Origin: Candidatus Babeliales bacterium
GTDB taxonomy: Bacteria > Babelota > Babeliae > Babelales > Chromulinivoraceae
NCBI GenBank assembly: GCA_041660205.1
Contig: JBAZWT010000011.1
Coordinates: forward strand, 1-37,740
Direction: 5' to 3'
Length of the DNA stretch: 37,740 bases
A model generated the notes under the pieces. The model was not told the DNA's origin. It searched no databases and saw nothing but the letters and a program-made list of their open reading frames with translations. This document shows positions 15,376 to 22,739 of this stretch, piece after piece. The stretch's first letter is position 1; every line of letters begins with the position of its first letter. The position numbers and the translations under genes are program-made.

Positions 15376-16979
15376 TGCAGACAGTATCGAGCGGATGGGG
15401 AGACAAGATCTCTATCGGAGCTCGCCACCTCGGGTATGGGGTGCTTGTGGCTTGGATGCGACAGGCTGCTTCAGGCATTCGGTACTTCACGATCAATCAG
15501 TCAAGGATCGGTGGTCCAGATATCCTGAAGAGTGGTGGAGACTTCGTGACCTTCTTCGACAAATTCCGCTATGATGATGCGACTCCATTTGTGACATCGA
15601 TCTCAGTCCAGAAGAACATCGGCCAGTATCCATATGGAATCATCATGGCTCAAGCTGATGTGGAGCTCGACAACACGAGCAAGAAATTCCTGCCTGGATT
15701 CGATACCACAGTCGGCTCTGGTACTGGTCTTCCGAATCGGCCGATCAAGATCAGCATCGGAATCGAGGATGAATATCTCAAGCTCTTCACTGGCTACACA
15801 TCGCAGCCAAAAGCCACACTCAATAAGCGAGTGGTCCAGATGCATGCCTTCGATGCGTTCAACTATATCAATGGCTACAGGTCCACAATCTCGGGTGCAT
15901 TCCAGAATGCTCCACTCCACAATGTCATCGCCTCGGGCATGTACGAGATGGGCTTCAGTGCATCGCAATTCATCATCGATAAAAGCCTGCAGCAGAACAT
16001 CGGATACCTAGCCACATACGATCGCAAGTGGGGAGACATCTTCAAGGATGGCACAGAGGCTGAGCAAGCTCTCATGTTTGTGGATGAGAATGGGATAATC
16101 CGCTTCTGGAATCGGCAGCACTTCACGACCTTCTCAGGCGTGGCAAAATTCCAGCTCAATTATTCAAAGCTCTCAGATCTGCAGTGGCAGAATACTCCGA
16201 TCATCAATGATGTGATCGTGAAGGCAAAGCCTCGAGCGGTCCAAGCTCAGCAAAAGATATGGGAAGCCACAAGCAATATCGAGCTCCCTGCAGGGCTGGA
16301 CACTGAATACTTCGTGGACTTCGCTGATGACTTCGGTCCGCTTCCGACCACCTCTGTCAGCATCCCTCGCTTCATCACGACCGCTTCAGGATCGCAGAGC
16401 TACTATGCCAGCAATGATCAGAGCGATGGATCAGGTGATGCTCGCAGCAGCTATGTGTCTGTGCTCTCGGCCTATAGCTTCGGTACTACATACAAGCTGG
16501 TCTTCCGCAACACCTTCACCAGTACCATCTATCTGAATCAGCTCGTGATCTATGCCACTCCAGCGAAGGTCACTCAGGTGATCGAGGAGCGATACCAAGA
16601 TCCGACATCGATCGATGCCTTCGGCCGAAACCCTTCGAACAACGGAGAGCCGATCACTATCGAGAATGATCTGATCCAGGACAAGAGCACAGCGAGATCC
16701 CTGGCATACACACTGGTCAAGGAATACAAGTCTCCTGGCAAGCGGTATATCTGCCCTGTGGCCAGGCAATCAGATCCTGCTCTGCAGATCGGAGATCCAG
16801 GACTGCTGCAGATCAATGACACCAATGAGACCAAGACTGTCTATATCACAGGGATCACCAATGTGATCGGTCGCAATGGCAAATATGATCAGGCTCTCGA
16901 GGTAGAGGAGCGAGCCATCAAGAGATACTTCACGATCAATGTCAGCAGGATCGGTGGCACTGACTCTATTGCTCCATAA
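15375..16979 (+). CDS. Tail tip / baseplate hub protein
   Basis: A 534-residue protein coupled to the preceding gene by TAATG. Its middle resembles hub (Tal-like) proteins: FTGYTSQPKATLNKRVVQMHAFDAFNYING, then TEAEQALMFVDENGIIRFWNR, then the C-terminal VIEERYQDPTSIDAFGRNP...IENDLIQDKSTARSLAYTLVKEYKSPGKRY, which matches the late domain of many phage hub proteins. An unusual feature is the motif RYFTINxSRIGG, present once near residue 36 and again at residue 517, bracketing the hub fold. Confidence 0.7.
   Translation: MQTVSSGWGDKISIGARHLGYGVLVAWMRQAASGIRYFTINQSRIGGPDILKSGGDFVTFFDKFRYDDATPFVTSISVQKNIGQYPYGIIMAQADVELDNTSKKFLPGFDTTVGSGTGLPNRPIKISIGIEDEYLKLFTGYTSQPKATLNKRVVQMHAFDAFNYINGYRSTISGAFQNAPLHNVIASGMYEMGFSASQFIIDKSLQQNIGYLATYDRKWGDIFKDGTEAEQALMFVDENGIIRFWNRQHFTTFSGVAKFQLNYSKLSDLQWQNTPIINDVIVKAKPRAVQAQQKIWEATSNIELPAGLDTEYFVDFADDFGPLPTTSVSIPRFITTASGSQSYYASNDQSDGSGDARSSYVSVLSAYSFGTTYKLVFRNTFTSTIYLNQLVIYATPAKVTQVIEERYQDPTSIDAFGRNPSNNGEPITIENDLIQDKSTARSLAYTLVKEYKSPGKRYICPVARQSDPALQIGDPGLLQINDTNETKTVYITGITNVIGRNGKYDQALEVEERAIKRYFTINVSRIGGTDSIAP
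15480..15515 (+). repeat. RYFTIN repeat, first copy (second at 16923-16958)
   Basis: The 36-base stretch coding RYFTINQSRIGG recurs at 16923-16958 coding RYFTINVSRIGG. Fifteen bases (TACTTCACGATCAAT) and then AGGATCGGTGG are identical in both copies, and the differences cluster at the two central codons. It is a direct repeat about 1.4 kb apart within one gene. Confidence 0.75.
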
Positions 16980-16988
16980 GATTCAAGC

Positions 16989-17005
16989 TATAATAACAAC
17001 AGAGG
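16989..17005 (+). promoter_or_regulatory. Virion-class promoter motif before tail accessory genes
   Basis: TATAAT at 16989-16994, AAC, then AACAGAGG at 16998-17005, with ATG 7 nt later. One mismatch to the consensus element; no -35 at the expected spacing. Confidence 0.62.
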
Positions 17006-17012
17006 AGATGCG

Positions 17013-17684
17013 ATGATTCTATCCAGCCAGACTAATGCAAGCGATGTCGAAGAGATGCTGCAATTTTACAAACAGCAATTCGCTGTTGTGGAAGTAGTAT
17101 CCTGTGGCAAGTGTGGATCATTCCTAGCATTCGAATGTAGCGGAGGTGAGAGCATGGGCCTTGCTCCGAATGAGCTTGGCAAATACATCATCCCGATCGG
17201 GGATAATCTACTCAGCCATCGTGTACGACTAGATGAAGCTCCGACTGGCGAGCGAATGGTGGGATATCAGTGTGGTGCTCTTGTGCCTAATCCTGCATAC
17301 CCGATCGCTGTCGCTGATCACCAAGCTGCAGTCGCAGCATACGAAGCTCAGTATCCGAAGGATGTCGCTGCTTATGAGAAGGACTTTAAGAAGACAGTTG
17401 CATCAATGAAGAAGACAGGGCAGCCAGAGCCCGAGCATTTGCCACCTGCATATAATCCTCCAGCAATGCCTCCAGTGGCCGAACAAATTGAATGTGGCAA
17501 TGATACTCGTATCGCAGCAGTCGAGCGTGGCATAGTGCCTGTAGGTGGTCTGCAGACTACACTCTCTCCATTCGAGCGACACCAAATCCGAGAGCGACTC
17601 CGAGCTGATCGCAAGCACAAGCCTGACTTCAAAAAGGTCGGCAACATTAAACATTTTGAATCATTCCAAGTAGAGAGGGTATAG
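17013..17684 (+). CDS. Unknown protein with zinc-knuckle cysteines
   Basis: A 223-residue protein with its own promoter motif, placed between tail tip and adhesin genes. Near residue 31 it has CGKC, and other cysteines at about 46, 85 and 164 could complete a metal site. Residues 95-135 form an Ala/Lys-rich helix (HQAAVAAYEAQYPKDVAAYEKDFKKTVASMKK) that looks like a coiled coil, followed by a Pro-rich linker and a basic C-terminus. I do not recognise a family. Position suggests a virion or tail-assembly factor. Confidence 0.6.
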   Translation: MILSSQTNASDVEEMLQFYKQQFAVVEVVSCGKCGSFLAFECSGGESMGLAPNELGKYIIPIGDNLLSHRVRLDEAPTGERMVGYQCGALVPNPAYPIAVADHQAAVAAYEAQYPKDVAAYEKDFKKTVASMKKTGQPEPEHLPPAYNPPAMPPVAEQIECGNDTRIAAVERGIVPVGGLQTTLSPFERHQIRERLRADRKHKPDFKKVGNIKHFESFQVERV

Positions 17685-17685
17685 T

Positions 17686-18282
17686 ATGGCATATTCAGCA
17701 GACACATTTGTAGCAGATGAGCAACCAACCACAGCAAAGTGGAATAAGCTGTGGGCCAATGATGCAGCCTTCAACGATGGCACAGGCATCGCAAACAATG
17801 CGATCCTGACTGCTCACATTGCTGCAGCTAATGTGACACTGCCAAAAATCTCCGACTTCGACTGGTTCAAATATATCTCGGGTGGATCATTCAGCTCCAC
17901 AATCGCAGGTACATGGACAAGGATCGGATCTAACACTAGCACAGGCCAAGCAGGATGGAATGCTGCTCAGTCTGCAGGTGCTCAGAATGAGGAGATCCAA
18001 TACAAGGCTGCAATGGCTGCAGGTACATATAGTGTATATATGCATGTAGACAAGGATGTGAACAGGGGTATCTATACCACTTCTGTCGATGCTGTGTCTA
18101 TAGGTACTAATGATTCTTATGCTGCCACTCGTCAAGCTAACTCAGTCCTGACAGTCTCGACTTCACTTGTGATCGCCACAAATAAGCTGATCACAGTCAA
18201 TGTCAAAATGGCCACAAAGAATGCAAGCTCTGCTGGCTACTATGGCACAATCAATGCTCTCGAATTTGTAAGGACAGCATAG
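17686..18282 (+). CDS. Tail fibre/adhesin-like protein
   Basis: A 198-residue protein beginning MAYSADTFVADEQPTTAKWNKLWANDAAFNDGTGI, the kind of N-terminal segment used to attach short fibres (a strand, then a T-x-x-x-W-N-x-L helix). The rest is a Ser/Thr/Ala-rich beta structure (GGSFSSTIAGTWTRIGSN, MAAGTYSVYMHVDKDVNRGIYTTSV) like a carbohydrate-binding jelly roll. It probably contributes to host recognition at the tail tip. Function is inferred from composition and location. Confidence 0.6.
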   Translation: MAYSADTFVADEQPTTAKWNKLWANDAAFNDGTGIANNAILTAHIAAANVTLPKISDFDWFKYISGGSFSSTIAGTWTRIGSNTSTGQAGWNAAQSAGAQNEEIQYKAAMAAGTYSVYMHVDKDVNRGIYTTSVDAVSIGTNDSYAATRQANSVLTVSTSLVIATNKLITVNVKMATKNASSAGYYGTINALEFVRTA

Positions 18283-18296
18283 TATGGAGGTGCATC

Positions 18297-18872
18297 ATGG
18301 GGAGTCAAGATCTGGCACTTCGAGACAGGGCAATACCCTACTATGCAAATGTCTGGGGATATAACCGAACAAGCACAAGCGATCAGGCTATCCTGAGTGG
18401 CACTGATGGCACAGGCTCTGGATCAGATCTCGCCACCTTCCAGCCGACTTATGGCACACCAGGATTGATCAATACAATCCGAGTGCTGCAGCCTCAGTAT
18501 GGTGACATCATAGAAGCCAACCTGAATATCAAATTTAAGCTGGCCACTGCAGACACAGCAAGACAGCTCAGGATCGGGATCGGCTACTTCAGTAGCCAAT
18601 ATACAGCTCAGAGTACATACAGTACTGATGAGCTGGCCATCATGCATCAGAAGCTGACTGGCAGAAGCACTCCATATTCAATCCCTGCAGCCAGCACATT
18701 CACGCTCCAGAGACTGAATCTCGAACCAGGTATGTATCATCGTGGCGATAGTCGCTTCAGAGATGATGCATTCGTAGTGGTCTTGTCATTCGACACCGCT
18801 CCGACAGTCGGCTCTGGATATTCCTTCACGAAGTTTGAAGTGGACTGCACAATGCAGATGGGTCTGGCATAA
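18297..18872 (+). CDS. Probable tail adhesin subunit
   Basis: A 191-residue beta-rich protein beginning MGSQDLALRDRAIPYYANVWGYN and preceded by TATGGAGGTGCATC. It is the first of three consecutive genes of similar size, all starting with Met-Gly and all rich in short strands, which suggests parts of one receptor-binding assembly. Its stop overlaps the next start by one base (TAATG). No catalytic motif is visible. Confidence 0.5.
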   Translation: MGSQDLALRDRAIPYYANVWGYNRTSTSDQAILSGTDGTGSGSDLATFQPTYGTPGLINTIRVLQPQYGDIIEANLNIKFKLATADTARQLRIGIGYFSSQYTAQSTYSTDELAIMHQKLTGRSTPYSIPAASTFTLQRLNLEPGMYHRGDSRFRDDAFVVVLSFDTAPTVGSGYSFTKFEVDCTMQMGLA

Positions 18873-19411
18873 TGGGTGCTCAAGATACACAGCAGGTCGG
18901 ATACCCGAAGAGCTTGCTCAAGAAGGACTGGAGCATCTTCAGATACTGTGGAGGTGGAGGAGCTGGCAACTGTGCTCAGCCACAAGGCAAGACACAAGTC
19001 CGCTTCGGCATCGATCTGAATCCATTCATCGTGAGGCAAGACTCGATCCTGCTTCGCAATCCAGAATTCTTCGGCATCGTACTCTATCCTGATGCTGGTC
19101 CAGATGGCTTCGGGTGTACCTCGAGTTATGTGCTCGGTACTGAGAAGAGCTGGTATCTAGGCTTCAGTAATGATGGTGTGCTGACCGATGCAGAGGTAGT
19201 AGCTCAGAATCTAGTGCAGACTACAGAAGCTCCACCATTCGATATCGAGATCGGCCGATCAAAGCTACCGCAGCCGACCGACTCCGACTGGTCAGGCACT
19301 CTCTATGTGCATATCCACTGGACTAGCTCGGCCTATGTCTCTGATCAGGTATACCTCGATGATGTCCAGTATCTCCGAGTGGTCCAACATAATTATCAGG
19401 TGAGGCACTAA
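18872..19411 (+). CDS. Probable tail adhesin subunit
   Basis: A 179-residue protein, second in a set of three. It begins MGAQDTQQVGYPKSLLKKDW, contains a short Gly/Cys segment (YCGGGGAGNCAQ), and continues as a predicted beta-sandwich ending with DWSGTLYVHIHWTSSAYVSDQVYLDDVQYLRVV, typical of carbohydrate-binding folds. It is coupled to both neighbours by overlapping or adjacent stop and start codons. No family is recognised. Confidence 0.5.
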   Translation: MGAQDTQQVGYPKSLLKKDWSIFRYCGGGGAGNCAQPQGKTQVRFGIDLNPFIVRQDSILLRNPEFFGIVLYPDAGPDGFGCTSSYVLGTEKSWYLGFSNDGVLTDAEVVAQNLVQTTEAPPFDIEIGRSKLPQPTDSDWSGTLYVHIHWTSSAYVSDQVYLDDVQYLRVVQHNYQVRH

Positions 19412-19412
19412 C

Positions 19413-19913
19413 ATGGGCCAGGGCAATAAACTCCAGCCATATCCATACACGCTGAAGACAGTGGCTGCTATCAATCAGAGCTCCTGTGGCTACCGCTTCT
19501 TCATGTACATGCTGCCTCCAAAGGATGCTCTCACCATCGAGCGACTGTACTGCCACTTCGCAATGACCTTCGACAATGCGATCCCTGCAGCTTCTCGGAA
19601 GATTGTGTCGATCGGGATCGTGGATGAGCTTCGGCCATTCCCTGCCACAGCCAATGCAAACTATCAGCGGAGGCAGACATTGAATGTGTCGGCCGATGCT
19701 AATCGCAAGATCGACATCTCCATCGATATGACACACCTTCTGAAGCATGACAATGTGCAGTACTCCGAGAGCGGATTCGATGACAATCCGATCGAGACAG
19801 GATACACAGCGGTCGAGATCATGCTCCCTGATACAATAGACTTCGTAACATCACCAGGTACAATAGACTTATGGAAGATAGACGGCCTCTTCACTACCAT
19901 CGGAATTCGGTAA
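19413..19913 (+). CDS. Probable tail adhesin subunit
   Basis: A 166-residue protein, third in the set, beginning MGQGNKLQPYPYTLKTVAAINQSSCGYRFFMYM. It reads as alternating strands with hydrophobic and polar residues and ends TIDLWKIDGLFTTIGIR. Two TIDF/TIDL motifs near the end are encoded by a 12-base direct repeat (19832-19843 and 19859-19870). No family is recognised; the neighbourhood suggests a virion surface or tail-tip role. Confidence 0.5.
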   Translation: MGQGNKLQPYPYTLKTVAAINQSSCGYRFFMYMLPPKDALTIERLYCHFAMTFDNAIPAASRKIVSIGIVDELRPFPATANANYQRRQTLNVSADANRKIDISIDMTHLLKHDNVQYSESGFDDNPIETGYTAVEIMLPDTIDFVTSPGTIDLWKIDGLFTTIGIR

Positions 19914-20197
19914 TCGTACCGCAGCTCGGATCAAAGAGCAGGCGGAAGTTTTTTGATCGTGCTCCAGATCCGACTCCGACAGTGCCACAAGACACTGAGT
20001 CAAAAATTTGCTCGACTATGGTATGCCCTCGATGTCGTGCTCCACAGGATAAATACCGAGCCACCTGCAGGAAGTGTCGCTGCTGCTTCTACTGTGGTCT
20101 GGTCGGTGGAGGAGTATTCCTCTGTCAGATCTGTGGCAACCACATCCCTCCCGAAGATCAAGAGATCAAGGAGACAGAGACTATCAGGATCGCCTGA
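19871..20197 (+). CDS. Cysteine-rich double zinc-ribbon protein
   Basis: A 108-residue protein with four C-x-x-C knuckles in its C-terminal half: CPRC, CRKC, CFYC and CQIC. They are spaced like two zinc ribbons, with a basic N-terminal arm. The chosen ATG overlaps the previous gene by 43 nt and lacks a ribosome-binding site; a later ATG at 20021 would keep all the knuckles. Zinc ribbons of this type bind nucleic acid or act as protein adaptors. Function is unknown. Confidence 0.6.
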   Translation: MEDRRPLHYHRNSVIVPQLGSKSRRKFFDRAPDPTPTVPQDTESKICSTMVCPRCRAPQDKYRATCRKCRCCFYCGLVGGGVFLCQICGNHIPPEDQEIKETETIRIA

Positions 20198-20269
20198 ATA
20201 TGTCACAATGAGAATAGTGGGAGGGAGACTATCCTCTCTTCAAATCATTCAAGTGGAGGGCATCTATAC

Positions 20270-20668
20270 ATGGAGATCTGGCAGATAGCAGCAATCGCAC
20301 TGAGCATCATACTTGCTGTGTCGGGAATCGTGGGAGTCTTCTATGCCAATGCAAAGAACAAGCTGGCGAAGACCACTACCGATAATTATGAGAAGACTAT
20401 CAAATCGTACAAAGAGATCGTGGAGTCGCAAGAGCTCAAGATCAATACTCTGACCGAAGACATGAAGGAGATGCGGAGTCTCCACACAGAGTCGGTCAAA
20501 ATGATCGGTGAATTGCAGGGGGAGCTTCGGACCTGGAAGCAGCTTCCGATCAAAGAGCTATCTGACAATATGGCCTTCGTGGTCGAGCTGCAATATCTGA
20601 TGGCACAGCATCTGAAGATGGATCACCTGCCTCCTCTGAAGCCTCGCACAGCGACTGTCCAGGAATAG
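20270..20668 (+). CDS. Membrane-anchored coiled-coil protein, lysis-associated
   Basis: A 132-residue protein with one N-terminal membrane segment (IWQIAAIALSIILAVSGIVGVFYA, residues 3-26) and then a long charged coiled coil (KSYKEIVESQELKINTLTEDMKEMRSL, about 45-85). Such proteins next to endolysin genes may serve as holin partners, antiholins or spanin-like factors. GTGGAGGGC precedes the start. The shape is clear; the precise role is inferred from context. Confidence 0.6.
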   Translation: MEIWQIAAIALSIILAVSGIVGVFYANAKNKLAKTTTDNYEKTIKSYKEIVESQELKINTLTEDMKEMRSLHTESVKMIGELQGELRTWKQLPIKELSDNMAFVVELQYLMAQHLKMDHLPPLKPRTATVQE

Positions 20669-20686
20669 TGATCGCCTGATTCGGCA

Positions 20687-20704
20687 TATAATTATAAATA
20701 GAGG
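20687..20704 (+). promoter_or_regulatory. Virion-class promoter motif before endolysin
   Basis: TATAAT at 20687-20692, TAT, then AAATAGAGG to 20704, one base longer than the other copies, followed by GGGAGGTGCAG and the start codon at 20715. No -35 hexamer is visible. Confidence 0.65.
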
Positions 20705-20714
20705 GAGGTGCAGT

Positions 20715-21881
20715 ATGGGTAAAGTAGCACAACCAAATATAAGATGGAGGGGAGCACACCCCAACAACTTCACTGTCGGTCGGCCAGGCGGAGGGCTCAA
20801 TGGCGACCAGACATTCCACCATGTAGTCGGTACTCGAGAGAGTGCTGTGATCGTATTCAATAACCCGACTCGTGGAGCGAGCTCTCACTTCGTTGTCGGT
20901 GGAGATATTATCGATCAGTGTGTGGCGATCCAAGATACAGCCTGGTGTGATGGCAACTGGGATCACAACATCCGAGCGATCACTGTCGAGCATGAGGGTG
21001 GCCAGAATGGGAATGGTCCATACTCTGCAGAGATGTATGAGCGAGCAGCTCAGCTCTGTGCATGGCTTCGTGACAATTATGGGATCACTCGATATGTCCG
21101 ACATCGTGATGTATCACTGAAGAGCACAGCCTGCCCTGGTGGTCTCGATGTCGAGGCGATCTGGAATCGTGCTTCTCAGATCATTGCTGAAGCTAACAAG
21201 CCTGCAGCACAACCTGAATGGCTGAAGAATCGTACTCCGCTGAGTGGCAAGGTCTATGCTCAGATCGATGGTCTTCGCTTGATCAATCTCAATGATCCGA
21301 ATCAGTATGCCGACAGCCGAGTATTCCCTCGCAATACGAGCTTCGATATCGGATCTCAGACAACTGTCGGAGGTGTGAAGTACCTGATCACAGTCAGCTC
21401 TACTGGTACGAATACCCCGAATGGTATCCGCTTATCTGAAGTGGCTCAGACTCCATATGTGCCACCACAGCAGCCAGCTCCACAACCGACCACACCTGAG
21501 TGGAAGGACAGTCTGATCGATGAGCCGAATCGACCAATGTATGTGATCCGAGAGACACTACTGATCGACCTCGAGAATGGTCGGCCAGCACTTGACAGTA
21601 AGAGCCAGGAGATCCGCTTCCAAGCTGGAGCGGTCATCGCTGATGTGTCTGCTCATACGATCGTAGCTGGCAAGACCTACTACCTGACTGAGTACAGCTT
21701 CAGCAAGGGGATCGGCCGAGGTATCCTGGCCAATGATCTGAGCTTGTCCGCAGACAGTACTCCTCCAGGCACACCTGCAAATCCGAGTGTGGAAGATCGA
21801 CTGTCTGCACTAGAGAAGATCGTCAAAGCGATCGTGGACTTCCTGAGTGGAATCTTCAGTGGATTCAAGATCAATAAATAA
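20715..21881 (+). CDS. Endolysin, N-acetylmuramoyl-L-alanine amidase
   Basis: A 388-residue enzyme expected to cut the bond between muramic acid and the first peptide residue in the cell wall. The N-terminal domain (about 1-165) is an Amidase_2/PGRP fold. Zinc ligands are suggested by the first histidine pair (TFHHVVG), a second in YVRHRDVSL, and the cysteine in TACPGG; ITVEHEG is the conserved second strand. The C-terminal half has two similar beta-rich segments (about 190-255 and 275-345), a Pro-rich linker (PPQQPAPQPTTPEW) and a final amphipathic helix (LEKIVKAIVDFLSGIFSGFK). These may bind the wall or membrane. There is no signal peptide, so it needs a holin for release. Confidence 0.88.
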   Translation: MGKVAQPNIRWRGAHPNNFTVGRPGGGLNGDQTFHHVVGTRESAVIVFNNPTRGASSHFVVGGDIIDQCVAIQDTAWCDGNWDHNIRAITVEHEGGQNGNGPYSAEMYERAAQLCAWLRDNYGITRYVRHRDVSLKSTACPGGLDVEAIWNRASQIIAEANKPAAQPEWLKNRTPLSGKVYAQIDGLRLINLNDPNQYADSRVFPRNTSFDIGSQTTVGGVKYLITVSSTGTNTPNGIRLSEVAQTPYVPPQQPAPQPTTPEWKDSLIDEPNRPMYVIRETLLIDLENGRPALDSKSQEIRFQAGAVIADVSAHTIVAGKTYYLTEYSFSKGIGRGILANDLSLSADSTPPGTPANPSVEDRLSALEKIVKAIVDFLSGIFSGFKINK

Positions 21882-21891
21882 GGAGGCAGCA

Positions 21892-22083
21892 ATGCAACTA
21901 TCAAAAATCGATAAGGACCAGGCAGCCAAGATCGGCAAGGCTGCACTGTACATCGGCCTGTCGGCAGTGATCTCATATCTGATCACAGTGATCACCGATC
22001 AGCCAGACCTATTCGGTCCGCTGACACCGATCATCAATATCGTGCTGGTCACACTGAAGCAAGCATTCACAAAGCCAGCCTAG
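21892..22083 (+). CDS. Holin-like small membrane protein
   Basis: A 63-residue protein directly after the endolysin, with AAGGAGG before the ATG at 21892. It has a charged N-terminus (MQLSKIDKDQAAKIGK) and one clear membrane segment (ALYIGLSAVISYLITVI), with a second hydrophobic stretch (LTPIINIVLVTLKQ), giving one or two transmembrane helices. This is the usual size and place for a holin that permeabilises the membrane at lysis time. The assignment is by context and topology. Confidence 0.6.
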   Translation: MQLSKIDKDQAAKIGKAALYIGLSAVISYLITVITDQPDLFGPLTPIINIVLVTLKQAFTKPA

Positions 22084-22105
22084 TCTGGTACTATGGTGCT
22101 GTGAG

Positions 22106-22156
22106 GCGGAGCAAGGGAGGTGAGCATATGATTGCCACCTGAGCTCCGCTATTTTC
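22106..22156 (+). terminator. Rho-independent terminator after lysis genes, with mini-ORF in loop
   Basis: GCGGAGC (22106-22112) pairs with GCTCCGC (22143-22149), and inside it AGGTG (22118-22122) pairs with CACCT (22136-22140). A T-rich stretch (TATTTTCTT) follows. The inner loop contains GGAGGTG spaced correctly before a four-codon frame at 22128 (Met-Ile-Ala-Thr-stop), so the ribosome-binding site would be hidden when the stem forms. Confidence 0.7.
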
Positions 22157-22180
22157 TTGCCAAGATTATCAATCATCGAG

Positions 22181-22197
22181 TATTATTCAAATAGATA
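22181..22197 (+). promoter_or_regulatory. Degenerate virion-class promoter motif
   Basis: TATTAT, TCA, then AATAGATA at 22181-22197, two or three mismatches from TATAAT-N3-AATAGAGG. It directly precedes a long hairpin and no gene, so any transcript would begin at the hairpin. Confidence 0.35.
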
Positions 22198-22233
22198 AAG
22201 CCATAGCTGCCGAATACCACCGAGCTATGGCTT
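22198..22233 (+). terminator. Hairpin with 11-bp stem
   Basis: AAGCCATAGCT (22198-22208) pairs perfectly with AGCTATGGCTT (22223-22233) around a 14-nt loop. There is only a weak T-rich stretch afterwards (CGCTTTTC). It lies between the lysis terminator and the next small gene, so it may be a second terminator or the body of a small RNA. Confidence 0.6.
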
Positions 22234-22247
22234 GTCGCTTTTCAGGG

Positions 22248-22264
22248 CATAATATAAATAGATG
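22248..22264 (+). promoter_or_regulatory. Virion-class promoter motif variant, start codon embedded
   Basis: CATAAT (22248-22253), ATA, AATAGATG (22257-22264). The ATG at 22262 is part of the element itself, so a transcript starting 6-8 nt after the -10 would be leaderless. Confidence 0.5.
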
Positions 22265-22465
22265 AGTATGGAAGATGGTCCACAATTCGAAGAGCGAAGG
22301 CAGCATGTGCTGGAGGCTCTTGAGGCTGCTCGAGAAGACTGGCTTGCTGCAGAAGATCCGATCGAGGTCGAGATCCAGCAGACTGCCATTGATCACCTGC
22401 TAGATGTGGCGATCGATTATGGATACCTGGCTGTGCAGGGTATTGACAAAGCTCGCTCTGTGTGA
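22262..22465 (+). CDS. Small acidic protein of unknown function
   Basis: A 67-residue, mostly helical, acidic protein (MSMEDGPQFEERRQHVLEALEAAREDWLAAEDP...). It lacks a ribosome-binding site. Either ATG 22262 or ATG 22268 could start it, probably from a leaderless or near-leaderless transcript off the motif just upstream. Its 3' end overlaps the promoter of the next small gene. No family is recognised. Confidence 0.55.
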   Translation: MSMEDGPQFEERRQHVLEALEAAREDWLAAEDPIEVEIQQTAIDHLLDVAIDYGYLAVQGIDKARSV

Positions 22466-22471
22466 TACTAT
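22443..22471 (+). promoter_or_regulatory. Strong sigma70-type promoter
   Basis: TTGACA (22443-22448), a 17-bp spacer, and TACTAT (22466-22471): a near-consensus promoter. The predicted start is about 3 nt before the ATG at 22481, so the message would be leaderless. Confidence 0.75.
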
Positions 22472-22480
22472 AGTAGTGTT

Positions 22481-22621
22481 ATGCAATACATAAAACAAAA
22501 ATTTGAAGATCGATTCTATACATACAAGCCTGGCGAATTCCTTCCTATATGGGAAGGTGGCCAGCTACGGAATCGCAATCAATTCATCGTATACAAACTG
22601 AAGCAAATCATCGCCAAATAG
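22481..22621 (+). CDS. 46-residue protein from a leaderless message
   Basis: A 46-residue frame (MQYIKQKFEDRFYTYKPGEFL...IIAK) with its own strong promoter 10 nt upstream and a perfect hairpin 3 nt after the stop, forming an isolated one-gene unit. There is no ribosome-binding site. The protein is basic and aromatic-rich (Tyr, Phe, Trp). Such small, strongly expressed solo genes in phages often encode inhibitors of host proteins, but nothing in the sequence proves this. Confidence 0.6.
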   Translation: MQYIKQKFEDRFYTYKPGEFLPIWEGGQLRNRNQFIVYKLKQIIAK

Positions 22622-22623
22622 AA

Positions 22624-22649
22624 GAGAGCCAGACTTATTGCTGGCTCTC
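22624..22649 (+). terminator. Hairpin terminator after the 46-residue gene
   Basis: GAGAGCCAG (22624-22632) and CTGGCTCTC (22641-22649) form a perfect 9-bp stem with an 8-nt loop. No U-tract follows. Its position right after a stop codon supports a terminator role. Confidence 0.65.
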
Positions 22650-22673
22650 CATCGATGGAAGATAAGAAGAATT

Positions 22674-22739
22674 GAGGTGCAACTCTCCACCTCTATTATC
22701 GCTCCCCTGCCCTCACATGTCTGTGAGGTATTTTATATT
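22674..22739 (+). terminator. Two further hairpins between convergent genes
   Basis: GAGGTG (22674-22679) pairs with CACCTC (22688-22693). CCTCACA (22711-22717) pairs with TGTGAGG (22722-22728) around TGTC and is followed by TATTTTATATT, which makes the second a good terminator for rightward transcripts. It lies just beyond the stop of the leftward gene, so it may serve both strands. The rest of this 118-nt gap holds no gene. Confidence 0.6.

Noticed and set aside
22084..22260. Possible tRNA in the gap after the holin
   Set aside because: The stems are two separate simple hairpins; there is no cloverleaf, T-loop or CCA-end pattern.
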